NCBI GenBank assembly: GCA_050946275.1
Contig: JBMNUM010000037.1
Location: forward strand, 1-8,468
Direction of reading: 5' to 3'
DNA: 8,468 nucleotides
Source: JBMNUM01 sp050946275
Lineage (GTDB): Bacteria; Actinomycetota; Coriobacteriia; Coriobacteriales; CADBOM01
Under the pieces are notes generated by a model. It was not told the DNA's origin. It saw only the letters and a list, made by a program, of their open reading frames with translations, and did not search any database. Made by a program: the position numbers and the translations under genes. Shown one piece after another: positions 1 through 5,765 of the stretch. Each line of letters begins with the position of its first letter. Position 1 is the first letter of the stretch.

Positions 1-989
1 GCGCACCTTGTGCCGCATGGGCGTCGGGGTGGTGGGTTGGTTTGGGTCCCGACGACTCGGATTCTCTCAGGACGTGTTTCCAACGCGATCGCGATCGCAT
101 CCTGCACTGCAAGGCGTTCCGCCGCCTCTCCCATAAGACACAGGTTTTCATCGGAGCGCAGGGAGACCACTATCGGACGCGTCTCACGCACACGCTCGAG
201 GTTCAGCAGATCTCTCGCACCATAGCGCGCGCGTTGCGCCTGAACGAGGATCTGACCGAGGCCATCGCGCTCGGCCACGATCTGGGCCATACGCCATTCG
301 GCCATGTGGGAGAGAAGGCCCTCAACGCCGCACTCCAGCGCTATAACGAGACGCACCCCGATGACATTCGTCCCCCGTTCCACCACAACGAGCAATCGCT
401 TCGCGTGGTGGACGTCATCGAGAAAGGCGGCAGGGGACTCAATCTCACGGCGGAGGTCAGAGACGGCATCGTCCATCACACCGGAGGCGTTGCACCGTCA
501 ACGCTCGAGGGTGCCATCGTCGCGACGGCCGATAGGATCGCCTACATCAACCACGACGTGGATGACTCGATCCGCGCGGGGTTGATCAGCGAGGAGGATC
601 TTCCCGAATCCACGAAACGCGTCCTTGGGACGACGCATGCGCAGCGCATCACGACGCTTGTGAACGCCATGGTGAGCGCATCAGATGGGCGAGATGAGAT
701 TCGCGTGGAGCCCGAGGCTCAGGCTGCCATGGACGAGCTGCGGGCTTTTCTGTTCGAGAACATCTACGTCACATCGGCCGCCAAAGAGGAGGACCCGAAG
801 GCGAAGGCCATGGTGGCTACGCTCTTCGAGTATTTCGTCGAGCATGTGGAGCGGATACCCGAGGAAAGGCTCAGGGTCGCCAACGGAGACGCCATCACCG
901 CCGCAATCGACTTCGTCGCGGGCATGACGGATCGCTACGCGCTCTCCTGCTACGAGGATATCTTCATCCCGAGGAACTGGAGGGATTAG
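1..989 (+). CDS. dgt: dNTP triphosphohydrolase, HD superfamily (dGTPase-like), 5' end outside the window
   Basis: This enzyme cleaves dNTPs such as dGTP to the deoxynucleoside and triphosphate, so it helps control the dNTP pool in the cytosol. The reading frame is open to the window edge (first full codon at base 3), so the gene is cut at its 5' end. A TTG at 42 can serve as a start on paper, but homologous residues lie before it. The HD metal site is visible: His of THTLEV at 189-191, the His-Asp pair of ALGHDLGHTPFGH at 276-281, and the Asp of ATADRIAY at 531-533. FQRDRDRI, FRRLSHKTQVF, GDHYRTRLTHT and the end CYEDIFIPRNW are typical of the bacterial dGTPase-like branch. About 329 residues are present, near full length. 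The first residues (APCAAWASGWW...) match poorly the usual SPYA..S..S.GR start of the family. In many bacteria the gene precedes dnaG, but here a convergent gene follows. Confidence 0.93.
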   Translation, partial: APCAAWASGWWVGLGPDDSDSLRTCFQRDRDRILHCKAFRRLSHKTQVFIGAQGDHYRTRLTHTLEVQQISRTIARALRLNEDLTEAIALGHDLGHTPFGHVGEKALNAALQRYNETHPDDIRPPFHHNEQSLRVVDVIEKGGRGLNLTAEVRDGIVHHTGGVAPSTLEGAIVATADRIAYINHDVDDSIRAGLISEEDLPESTKRVLGTTHAQRITTLVNAMVSASDGRDEIRVEPEAQAAMDELRAFLFENIYVTSAAKEEDPKAKAMVATLFEYFVEHVERIPEERLRVANGDAITAAIDFVAGMTDRYALSCYEDIFIPRNWRD

Positions 990-1291
990 TCCTCCAGGTC
1001 GAAGACGAGCATGGAGGATGCGGCTTCCGCCATCTCCATGTTCATGGCGAGATGATCGAGGTCCATGTCGTATTCGTCCTTGGCCTCGGCGCTCTCGAAG
1101 TCGATGGCGATGAAGATGTCGGCCTCCAGCGGATCGAGGGACTCCTCGTCGAGCGTTTTGATGTCGAAGCTCGAGATTCCCGGGAAGATGGTGAGGAACT
1201 CGCTGTAACGGGCGGAAATCTCCGCGAGCTGCTCGGAGCGAATCTTGCCTTCGTGTGCAGCATTGAGCTTGATCATCTCGAGATGCCTCAT
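986..1291 (-). CDS. small stress-responsive A/B-barrel (Dabb-like) domain protein
   Basis: A 101-residue acidic protein with no signal peptide or membrane segment. It resembles single-domain Dabb (dimeric alpha/beta barrel) proteins: it opens with a beta strand MRHLEMIKL, has a helix at about 15-34, the strand FPGISSFDIKTL, then ADIFIAIDFESAEAKDEYDMDLDHLAM at about 57-83, which fits the usual strand-helix-'Y..HP.H' block with His80 in the place of the conserved histidine. Proteins of this fold can be enzymes or stress proteins, and no substrate can be read from the sequence. The ATG is preceded on the minus strand by AAAGGG, 11 bases away, a usable ribosome binding site. It is transcribed towards dgt, and its TAA overlaps the dgt TAG. 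Family assignment is by pattern only. The gene itself looks real: a promoter candidate lies upstream and the codon use is like its neighbours. Confidence 0.75.
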   Translation of the reverse strand: MRHLEMIKLNAAHEGKIRSEQLAEISARYSEFLTIFPGISSFDIKTLDEESLDPLEADIFIAIDFESAEAKDEYDMDLDHLAMNMEMAEAASSMLVFDLED

Positions 1292-1335
1292 CGTGCGTAC
1301 CGCCCTTTCGGATCATCTTGTTAATTCCTGCGTCT

Positions 1336-1364
1336 ATGATAGGGGAACATGCAGGACTTTGCAG
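1336..1364 (-). promoter_or_regulatory. candidate sigma-70-type promoter for the Dabb-like gene
   Basis: Read on the minus strand, TATCAT (1336-1341, five of six matches to TATAAT) lies 17 bases downstream of CTGCAA (1359-1364, three of six matches to TTGACA). A transcript would begin near 1328, leaving a leader of about 37 bases before the ATG at 1291. The -35 is weak, so this is a candidate only. Confidence 0.35.
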
Positions 1365-1410
1365 TCTGAAGGACGCGTGCGGGCGGATGTCAGGGCCCTT
1401 CGTGCTCGTC

Positions 1411-1426
1411 CACGCATTGATGCGTG
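1411..1426. repeat. inverted repeat (operator candidate) upstream of the rplS promoter
   Basis: CACGCAT and ATGCGTG form perfect 7-base arms around a TG centre. With one bulged C the pairing extends to CGTC/GACG (about 1407-1430). It ends roughly a dozen bases before the rplS -35 box and lies between two divergent promoters. It could be a protein-binding site or an RNA hairpin on a transcript reading in from the left. There is no T-run behind it, so it is not a standard terminator. Confidence 0.45.
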
Positions 1427-1442
1427 ACGTTTGGCGAGAAAG

Positions 1443-1472
1443 TTGAACATCTCGCGAATGTTGAAGTATACT
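1443..1472 (+). promoter_or_regulatory. sigma-70-type promoter of rplS
   Basis: TTGAAC (1443-1448) and TATACT (1467-1472) are each close to the -35 and -10 consensus and are 18 bases apart. The start of transcription would fall near 1479, giving a leader of about 50 bases before the rplS ATG at 1531. This is the best promoter in the window besides that of the rRNA operon, and it suits a highly expressed ribosomal protein gene. Confidence 0.8.
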
Positions 1473-1530
1473 TCTCGATTGCTTGCCCTTTGCAGGCGGT
1501 TTTTGTACGTAACTAGAAGGAATGATAACG

Positions 1531-1875
1531 ATGGATGTAATCCGTGCAATTGAACAGCAGCAGATGCGCGAGGATATTCCCCAGGTGCTCGTCGGCGACC
1601 ATGTGAAGGTCCACTACAGGATCACCGAGGGCAACCGCGAGAGGATCCAGGTCTTCCAGGGCGACGTCATCCGCATGTCCGGCGGCATGAACCGCGAGAC
1701 GTTCACCGTGCGCAAGATTTCGTTCTCCGTCGGTGTCGAGAGGACGTTCCCGCTGCACTCGCCGAAGATCGACAAGATCGAGGTCGTTCGTCATGGCGCT
1801 GTCCGCCGCGCGAAGCTGTACTACCTGCGCAACAAGGTCGGCAAGGCCGCCCGTCTGCGCGAGAAGGGCTTCTAG
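1531..1875 (+). CDS. rplS: 50S ribosomal protein L19
   Basis: L19 sits at the interface of the 30S and 50S subunits. The 114 residues match the family across the whole length: MDVIRAIEQQQMREDIP at the start, VHYRITEGNRERIQVFQGDVI, RETFTVRKISFSVGVERTFPLHSPKI, and the basic end VRRAKLYYLRNKVGKAARLREK. The ATG at 1531 is chosen over an in-frame ATG at 1522. The ribosome binding site AGAAGGA (1515-1521) is about 9 bases before 1531 but touches the earlier ATG, and family members begin with MD(V/L)I. In many bacteria rplS ends an rpsP-rimM-trmD operon. Here it has its own strong promoter, and the upstream neighbour points the other way. Confidence 0.98.
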   Translation: MDVIRAIEQQQMREDIPQVLVGDHVKVHYRITEGNRERIQVFQGDVIRMSGGMNRETFTVRKISFSVGVERTFPLHSPKIDKIEVVRHGAVRRAKLYYLRNKVGKAARLREKGF

Positions 1876-1903
1876 GAACAGAAGTCTGCTTTATATATGA
1901 GGC

Positions 1904-1937
1904 ACGGCCTGGCACCCGAGGGGACGCCAGGCCGTTT
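1904..1937 (+). terminator. hairpin after rplS, probable intrinsic terminator or attenuator
   Basis: ACGGCCTGGC (1904-1913) and GCCAGGCCGT (1926-1935) form a perfect, GC-rich 10-base stem with a 12-base loop, followed only by a short T-run (GTTTG). The weak T-run suggests partial termination. That would let some rplS transcripts continue into rnhB, for which no clear promoter of its own is seen, while lowering its expression. Confidence 0.6.
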
Positions 1938-1961
1938 GCACATGAGGAGAAGGCGGCCGGG

Positions 1962-2744
1962 ATGGGCTATACGAAAAACGTGCGCGAGATCGTGGCGGAG
2001 ATCAAGCTCGCCGACGCCGAGCAGCTGGCGAGGCTCGAGAGGGAATACGCGCACGATCCCCGGGCCAGCGTCGCGAAGGCCCTTGCCAGCGCACGATCCC
2101 ATCTGGAGAAGGCGCGAGCCGAGCACGAGCGCGTCGATGCGATGTACGAGATCATGAGGCGTGCGGGTGATGACAAGGTCGTCGTGGGAATCGATGAGGT
2201 TGGGCGTGGAGCGCTTGCCGGCCCGCTTACCGTAGCCGCGGTCGTGCTGCCCAACGAGCCAATCATCGAGGGCCTCGACGACTCGAAGAAGCTCACTCCA
2301 AAGCAGCGCGAGGAAGTGTGCGCCCGCATCGAGAAGCACGCGCGTGCCATAGGCATCGTTCACATTCCCCCGGCGACAATCGATAAGCAGGGCATGTCCG
2401 CCTCCCTGCGCTCGGCCATGGCCAAGGCCATCGAGAAGGTCAAGCTCGAACCCGACCTCGTTCTCATCGACGGCAACCCCGTCCACGTGCATCCGGCCGA
2501 GCGCTGCATCGTCAAGGGCGATTCGAAGGTCTCCTGCATCGCAGCGGCATCAATAGTGGCGAAGGTTCGACGCGACAAGCTGATGGAGAAAGCCGACGAG
2601 CGATATCCCGGCTATGAGTTCGCCCAAAGCAAGGGGTACGGATCCCCGAAGCACATCGAGGCAATCAAGGAGCACGGCCTCACCGACTATCATCGCGAGA
2701 CGTTCTGCACCGCCTTCACCCAGGACACGTTGTTCAACCTCTAG
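1962..2744 (+). CDS. rnhB: ribonuclease HII
   Basis: RNase HII cuts RNA in RNA-DNA hybrids and starts removal of single ribonucleotides built into DNA. The 260-residue protein has an N-terminal extension of about 70 residues, like the Bacillus enzyme, before the catalytic core. The four metal-binding acids are present: Asp78 and Glu79 in GIDEVGRGALAGPL, Asp170 in LVLIDGN, and Asp187 in KGDSKV. The Asp170-Asp187 spacing of 17 is the family spacing. DDSKKLT, the AAASIVAKVRRD helix and the end KGYGSPKHIEAIKEHG...HRETF also fit. The ATG at 1962 is preceded by GAGGAGAAGG (1944-1953), 8 bases away. The gene lies 86 bases after rplS. Many bacteria have lepB or ylqF between these two genes, and neither is here. 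Confidence 0.97.
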   Translation: MGYTKNVREIVAEIKLADAEQLARLEREYAHDPRASVAKALASARSHLEKARAEHERVDAMYEIMRRAGDDKVVVGIDEVGRGALAGPLTVAAVVLPNEPIIEGLDDSKKLTPKQREEVCARIEKHARAIGIVHIPPATIDKQGMSASLRSAMAKAIEKVKLEPDLVLIDGNPVHVHPAERCIVKGDSKVSCIAAASIVAKVRRDKLMEKADERYPGYEFAQSKGYGSPKHIEAIKEHGLTDYHRETFCTAFTQDTLFNL

Positions 2745-2776
2745 AACCCATCGTTTCGCGCAGCGCGATAGCCTTT

Positions 2777-2811
2777 TAAACATGCCCTCTGAGCGGGGAT
2801 GTTTAGGTTTT
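2777..2811 (+). terminator. candidate terminator hairpin after rnhB
   Basis: TAAACAT (2777-2783) pairs with ATGTTTA (2799-2805). Inside, CCC (2785-2787) pairs with GGG (2795-2797) across one G-G mismatch, leaving a 7-base loop. GGTTTTG follows. The outer stem is AT-rich, so strength is uncertain. Its right arm is also the first unit of the 11-base repeat array, so the site may instead be an inverted pair of binding sites. A smaller hairpin, TCGCG(CAG)CGCGA at 2756-2768, lies just before it. Confidence 0.4.
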
Positions 2812-2862
2812 GTTCAGCTTCTGCTCAGCTTTTGTTCAGATCCTGTTTAAATCTGGCTTAGA
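2797..2862 (+). repeat. six tandem 11-base direct repeats ahead of the yraN-xerC operon
   Basis: Six units begin at 2797, 2808, 2819, 2830, 2841 and 2852, exactly 11 bases apart: GGATGTTTAGG, TTTTGTTCAGC, TTCTGCTCAGC, TTTTGTTCAGA, TCCTGTTTAAA, TCTGGCTTAGA. The consensus is close to TTTTGTTCAGC. G at position 5, T at 7 and A at 9 are the same in all six; position 8 is always C or T. The flanking 11-mers on both sides do not fit. A further inverted core (TGTTTAA on the minus strand) lies at 2776-2782. Spacing of about one helical turn puts all cores on one face of the DNA, as expected for a cooperatively binding regulator. The core GTTYAG resembles half-sites of LytTR-type regulators (AgrA, ComE). 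The heptamer-plus-four layout also resembles SARP sites. Which, if either, is correct is not known. Confidence 0.75.
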
Positions 2863-2882
2863 TTTCTCAAGTGGATTCGTAA

Positions 2883-2938
2883 GGTCCTTGCCCCATCCTT
2901 TCTCGGCGTACGGCAACGCTACGAGAAAGGACCGGACC
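2883..2938 (+). promoter_or_regulatory. leader hairpin that buries the yraN ribosome binding site
   Basis: TCCTTTCTCG (2896-2905) is the exact reverse complement of CGAGAAAGGA (2922-2931). GCGT (2906-2909) pairs with ACGC (2916-2919), so the stem reaches 14 pairs with a two-base bulge and a six-base loop. GGTCC (2883-2887) can close an outer helix with GGACC (2934-2938). The 3' arm holds GAGAAAGG, the Shine-Dalgarno sequence 8 bases before the yraN ATG at 2939. Folded, the RNA would hide the ribosome binding site. No T-run follows, so it is not a terminator. It matches no riboswitch class I recognise. Confidence 0.65.
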
Positions 2939-3343
2939 ATGGAGGAGCTGCAGGGGCGGGAAACCGTCCAGAACATCAACCACAACATCGAGGTGGGCAG
3001 GCGTGGCGAGGAGGTCACGTGCATGTTCATCGAGAACGAGGGCTTCGAGATCCTCGAGCGCAACTGGCGGTGCCCGTCGGGCGAAGCGGACATCATCGCG
3101 CTCGATGACGGCTGGCTCGTGTTCATCGAGGTGAAGACGAGGTCGAGCGAGGCGATCGGCCTACCCGAGGAGGCCGTGACCCCCGAGAAGCGCCGAAGGT
3201 ACGAGGAGATAGCGCTGGCATACCTGCGCACGTGCGCGTTCGGCAGCATGTACATGCGCTTCGATGTCGCCTCGGTCACGATGCTCGATGACAATCGCGG
3301 AGTGCTCCGCTATCACCGCAATGCATTCGGAACGGGCGAGTGA
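2939..3343 (+). CDS. yraN: YraN/UPF0102 family endonuclease-like protein
   Basis: A 134-residue cytosolic protein of the UPF0102 family, which has a restriction-endonuclease-like fold; its biochemical role is not settled. The family pattern is clear: VGRRGEEVTCMFIENEGFEILERNWR (19-44), then GEADIIALDDGWLVFIEVKTRSS (48-70). This carries the PD-(D/E)xK-type residues Glu24, Asp51, Glu64 and Lys66. LPEEAVTPEKRRR and the late MRFDVASV strand follow. The ATG at 2939 is chosen because GAGAAAGG stands 8 bases before it and the family begins nearby. A TTG at 2810 in the same frame falls inside the repeat array and is unlikely. Its stop codon nearly touches comM (GTGACGATG), so the two are translated from one message. 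It is the first gene of a five-gene operon and is often found beside comM and dprA in other bacteria. Confidence 0.9.
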   Translation: MEELQGRETVQNINHNIEVGRRGEEVTCMFIENEGFEILERNWRCPSGEADIIALDDGWLVFIEVKTRSSEAIGLPEEAVTPEKRRRYEEIALAYLRTCAFGSMYMRFDVASVTMLDDNRGVLRYHRNAFGTGE

Positions 3344-3345
3344 CG

Positions 3346-4833
3346 ATGGACAGGCAGTGCTTCGTTCCGAGCGCCACGATCAGAGGGGTCGAGGCGCTCC
3401 CGGTCAGCGTCGAGGTGAGCGTTGGCGAGGGCTTGCCGGGCATCACGATCGTGGGGATGCCGGACTCGACCGTGCAGGAGTCGAAGATCCGCGTGCGATC
3501 CGCCTTGCGCGCCTGCGGGTACTCGGTTCCGCCGGCGCGCATCTCGGTGAATCTCGCGCCGAGCTCCCTCAAGAAGGTTGGCTCGGGGTTCGATCTGCCG
3601 ATCGCGATCGGCATCCTCGTCTGCACCGGCCAGATTCCGAGGAACATCGTCGAGGAGCGCACGTTCGTGGGCGAGCTGTCACTCGACGGGTCGGTGCATG
3701 GTGTCAGCGGGTTGTTCGCCGTCGCCGTCATGGTTGCCGCGGGGGAGGGCGGTTTGGTCACCGGTCTGACAGCCGACGACCTCGAAGTCGCTTTGCCGGG
3801 GAGGCACGAGGTGCTGGCGACCTTGGGCGCTTTGCGCCTGGGAGAGTTCCGCGCGCCCGAAAAGGTGGCCTTTGTCGGCGCCGGTGATGAGCTCGACTTC
3901 GCGGATATCGCAGCTCAGGATCTGGCGAAGCGGGCCATGCAGATCGCGGCGGTTGGAGGGCATGCGCTGTTCATGATGGGGCCACCGGGTTCTGGAAAGA
4001 CCATGCTCGCCCGGCGGCTCCCCACGATCATGCCTCCCCTCGCCGATGCGGAGCGCCTCGAGTGCGCGCTCGTGCACTCTGTCTGCGGTCTTGAGTACCA
4101 GGACCTGCTCGCGGGCCGCCGTCCGTTCCGCAGGCCTCATCACAGCGCAACGGCCGCAGGCCTTCTCGGAGGAGGGTCCCCGGTGCTCCCCGGGGAGGTC
4201 TCCCTAAGCCACAACGGCATACTCTTCCTCGACGAGATGCCGGAATTCGGGGGCAAGAAGCTCCAGCTGCTCCGCCAGCCGATGGAGGACCACGTGGTTC
4301 TTCTCGCGCGCGCGGATGGCGTCTATCGCTTTCCCGCGAGGTTTCTGCTCGTGGGCGCGGCCAACCCCTGCCCATGCGGATACCTCGGCGATCCGGAACG
4401 CACGTGCTCCTGCACGCCATCCGAGGTCGAGCGCTATCAGTCGCGCATAGGAGGACCGCTCAAGGACCGTTTCGACATGATGATCTCCGTCAAGCGGGCC
4501 GATCCGAAGACGGTGCTCGCGACGGGGAGCGGCGTGTCCTCGAGCTCCATGCGCGAGGAGGTTCTCGCGGCGCGGGAATTCGCGCTCTACCGCCTCAAGC
4601 CGGCTCGATCACAAGGGCATGACGCCCTTCTCATCGATGAGTGCCGGCTCGACGAGGTGGCGGGGAGATGCATCGAGCACTATGCGCGCGCATTCAACAT
4701 GAGCGGTAGGGGAATCATGAAGGCGCTTTCCGTCGCCCGGACGATAGCCGACATGCAGGAGAGCGACCGGGTGACGGACGAGCATATCTCGGAAGCGATC
4801 GTTTACCGGATGCAGGATAACGAGGAGGGGTAA
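3346..4833 (+). CDS. comM: ComM/YifB family Mg-chelatase-like AAA+ ATPase
   Basis: In Vibrio, ComM is a ring-shaped helicase that drives branch migration when incoming single-stranded DNA is integrated during natural transformation. Homologues occur widely, also in bacteria not known to be competent. The 495 residues show the full layout: an N-terminal Lon-like ChlI domain (GLPGITIVGMPDSTVQESKIRVRSA, about 20-150); an AAA+ core with Walker A GPPGSGKT at 212-219 and Walker B ILFLDE at 292-297; the block HHSATAAGLLGGG between them; a NPCPCGY...CSC cysteine cluster (342, 344, 354, 356); and the C-terminal domain ending in SVARTIAD...HISEAI. The ATG at 3346 is chosen. The GTG at 3340, overlapping the yraN stop, would add two residues and cannot be excluded. 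Neither start has a strong ribosome binding site, so translational coupling to yraN is likely. The stop overlaps the dprA start. Confidence 0.95.
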   Translation: MDRQCFVPSATIRGVEALPVSVEVSVGEGLPGITIVGMPDSTVQESKIRVRSALRACGYSVPPARISVNLAPSSLKKVGSGFDLPIAIGILVCTGQIPRNIVEERTFVGELSLDGSVHGVSGLFAVAVMVAAGEGGLVTGLTADDLEVALPGRHEVLATLGALRLGEFRAPEKVAFVGAGDELDFADIAAQDLAKRAMQIAAVGGHALFMMGPPGSGKTMLARRLPTIMPPLADAERLECALVHSVCGLEYQDLLAGRRPFRRPHHSATAAGLLGGGSPVLPGEVSLSHNGILFLDEMPEFGGKKLQLLRQPMEDHVVLLARADGVYRFPARFLLVGAANPCPCGYLGDPERTCSCTPSEVERYQSRIGGPLKDRFDMMISVKRADPKTVLATGSGVSSSSMREEVLAAREFALYRLKPARSQGHDALLIDECRLDEVAGRCIEHYARAFNMSGRGIMKALSVARTIADMQESDRVTDEHISEAIVYRMQDNEEG

Positions 4834-5753
4834 TGGCTGATTTGTACTTGGAGACGGGTGCGCGCATCGAGATTCCCCGCGGTGCGCCGGACTATCCCGA
4901 GGGTCTGCTCGACCTCCCGGACCCGCCCGCACGGCTCTACGTGCAGGGCGAACCCGCCGCCCTCAAGCCGGGACTGGCGATCATAGGGGCGAGGAGGGCG
5001 ACTCCCTATGGGCTCGCCTGCGCTTCGAGGTTCGCGGAGATTGCGGCTGGAATGGGCGTCACGGTCATATCAGGAGGGGCCATAGGATGCGACCAAGCGG
5101 CTCATCAAGGCGCGCTTGCCGCGGGCGGCAAGACCGTGGTCGTACTCGGATGCGGGGCCAATGTCGTGTACCCGAAGCGGGGGCGTGCTCTGTTCGAGAG
5201 CATTGCCGCCGGCAGGGGAGCGCTCGTGTCGGAACAGCCGTGGGACACACCCCCTTTGAAATGGTGCTTTAGGAACAGGAACCGGATTATAGCCACGCTC
5301 GCCCGGGCGGTTCTCATCGTCGAGGCGGGGTTGCCCAGCGGGACGTTCTCGACAGCCGATAGCGCGCTCGAGGCGAGCAGGGACGTTCTCGTTGTCCCCG
5401 GGTCCATCTTCTCGCGCGAGTCGCGCGGCTCGAACAAGCTGCTCTCGGAGGGCGCCATCCCCATCGTCGACGATGAGAGCTTCGCCTCCGCGATCAACCA
5501 GGTGTTCAACGACGGGGCCGGACTGCTCTTAGAGTGCGGGGAGATGCTGCCGCCGCTTCCCTGCGAGGTCTCCGAGCGCCAAAGGAGGGTGCTCTCCATC
5601 GTCGCCGCGCAGCCCACTGCTCCGGAGGACCTTGCCGCCGCATTGGGGTGCAGCGTGATCGAGGCGGTTCGCGACATATCCTATCTCGAGGCCCATGCGG
5701 TGCTCGCTCGGTATCCCGATGGAAGCTTCGGCCTCAATCCCCGCATGCGGTAG
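4833..5753 (+). CDS. dprA: DNA-processing protein DprA (Smf)
   Basis: DprA binds incoming single-stranded DNA and loads RecA on it during natural transformation; in non-competent bacteria its role is less clear. The 306-residue protein has a short N-terminus instead of a full SAM domain, then the extended Rossmann fold: YPEGLLDLPDPPARLYVQG (21-39), GARRATPYG (52-60), ISGGAIGCDQAAH (79-91), VVLGCGANVVYP (103-114), FRNRNRIIATL (146-156), SGTFSTADSALEASRDVLVVPGSI (169-192) and SNKLLSEGAIPI. A winged-helix domain follows at about 240-303. The usual SGLA.GID motif reads SGGAIGCD here. The ATG overlaps the comM stop by one base (TAATG), with GAGGAGGGG just before it. The next gene, trmFO, begins 12 bases downstream; in Bacillus topA lies in that place. 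Confidence 0.96.
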   Translation: MADLYLETGARIEIPRGAPDYPEGLLDLPDPPARLYVQGEPAALKPGLAIIGARRATPYGLACASRFAEIAAGMGVTVISGGAIGCDQAAHQGALAAGGKTVVVLGCGANVVYPKRGRALFESIAAGRGALVSEQPWDTPPLKWCFRNRNRIIATLARAVLIVEAGLPSGTFSTADSALEASRDVLVVPGSIFSRESRGSNKLLSEGAIPIVDDESFASAINQVFNDGAGLLLECGEMLPPLPCEVSERQRRVLSIVAAQPTAPEDLAAALGCSVIEAVRDISYLEAHAVLARYPDGSFGLNPRMR

Positions 5754-5765
5754 ACTGTAGGAACC

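Noticed and set aside
681..1316. A 211-codon minus-strand open frame over the Dabb-like gene and the end of dgt
   Set aside because: It overlaps two better-supported genes in other frames and has low-complexity Arg/His-rich content.
1522..1530. Earlier ATG for rplS
   Set aside because: The Shine-Dalgarno sequence ends at this ATG with no spacing, and L19 proteins begin at the residue coded from 1531.
1891..1900. TTATATATGA as a -10 box for rnhB
   Set aside because: No -35 box is found at a suitable distance, and transcription from it would meet the hairpin at 1904-1935 at once.
2797..2862. The repeats as a CRISPR array or replication origin iterons
   Set aside because: Units are 11 bases with no spacers, no cas genes are near, and there are no DnaA boxes or rep gene.
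2810..2938. Earlier TTG start for yraN that would add 43 residues
   Set aside because: It would lie inside the 11-base repeats, has no ribosome binding site, and adds residues the family lacks. Part of the array is open in this frame only by chance.
4175..4200. GC-rich CCCCGG repeats within comM as a hairpin element
   Set aside because: They code for the conserved GGGSPVLPGE block of the family and follow the local base composition.
5340..5391. Direct repeat GGGACGTTCTCG in dprA (5340-5351 and 5380-5391)
   Set aside because: The two copies are read in different frames of conserved protein sequence; a single 12-base match in GC-rich coding DNA can be chance.
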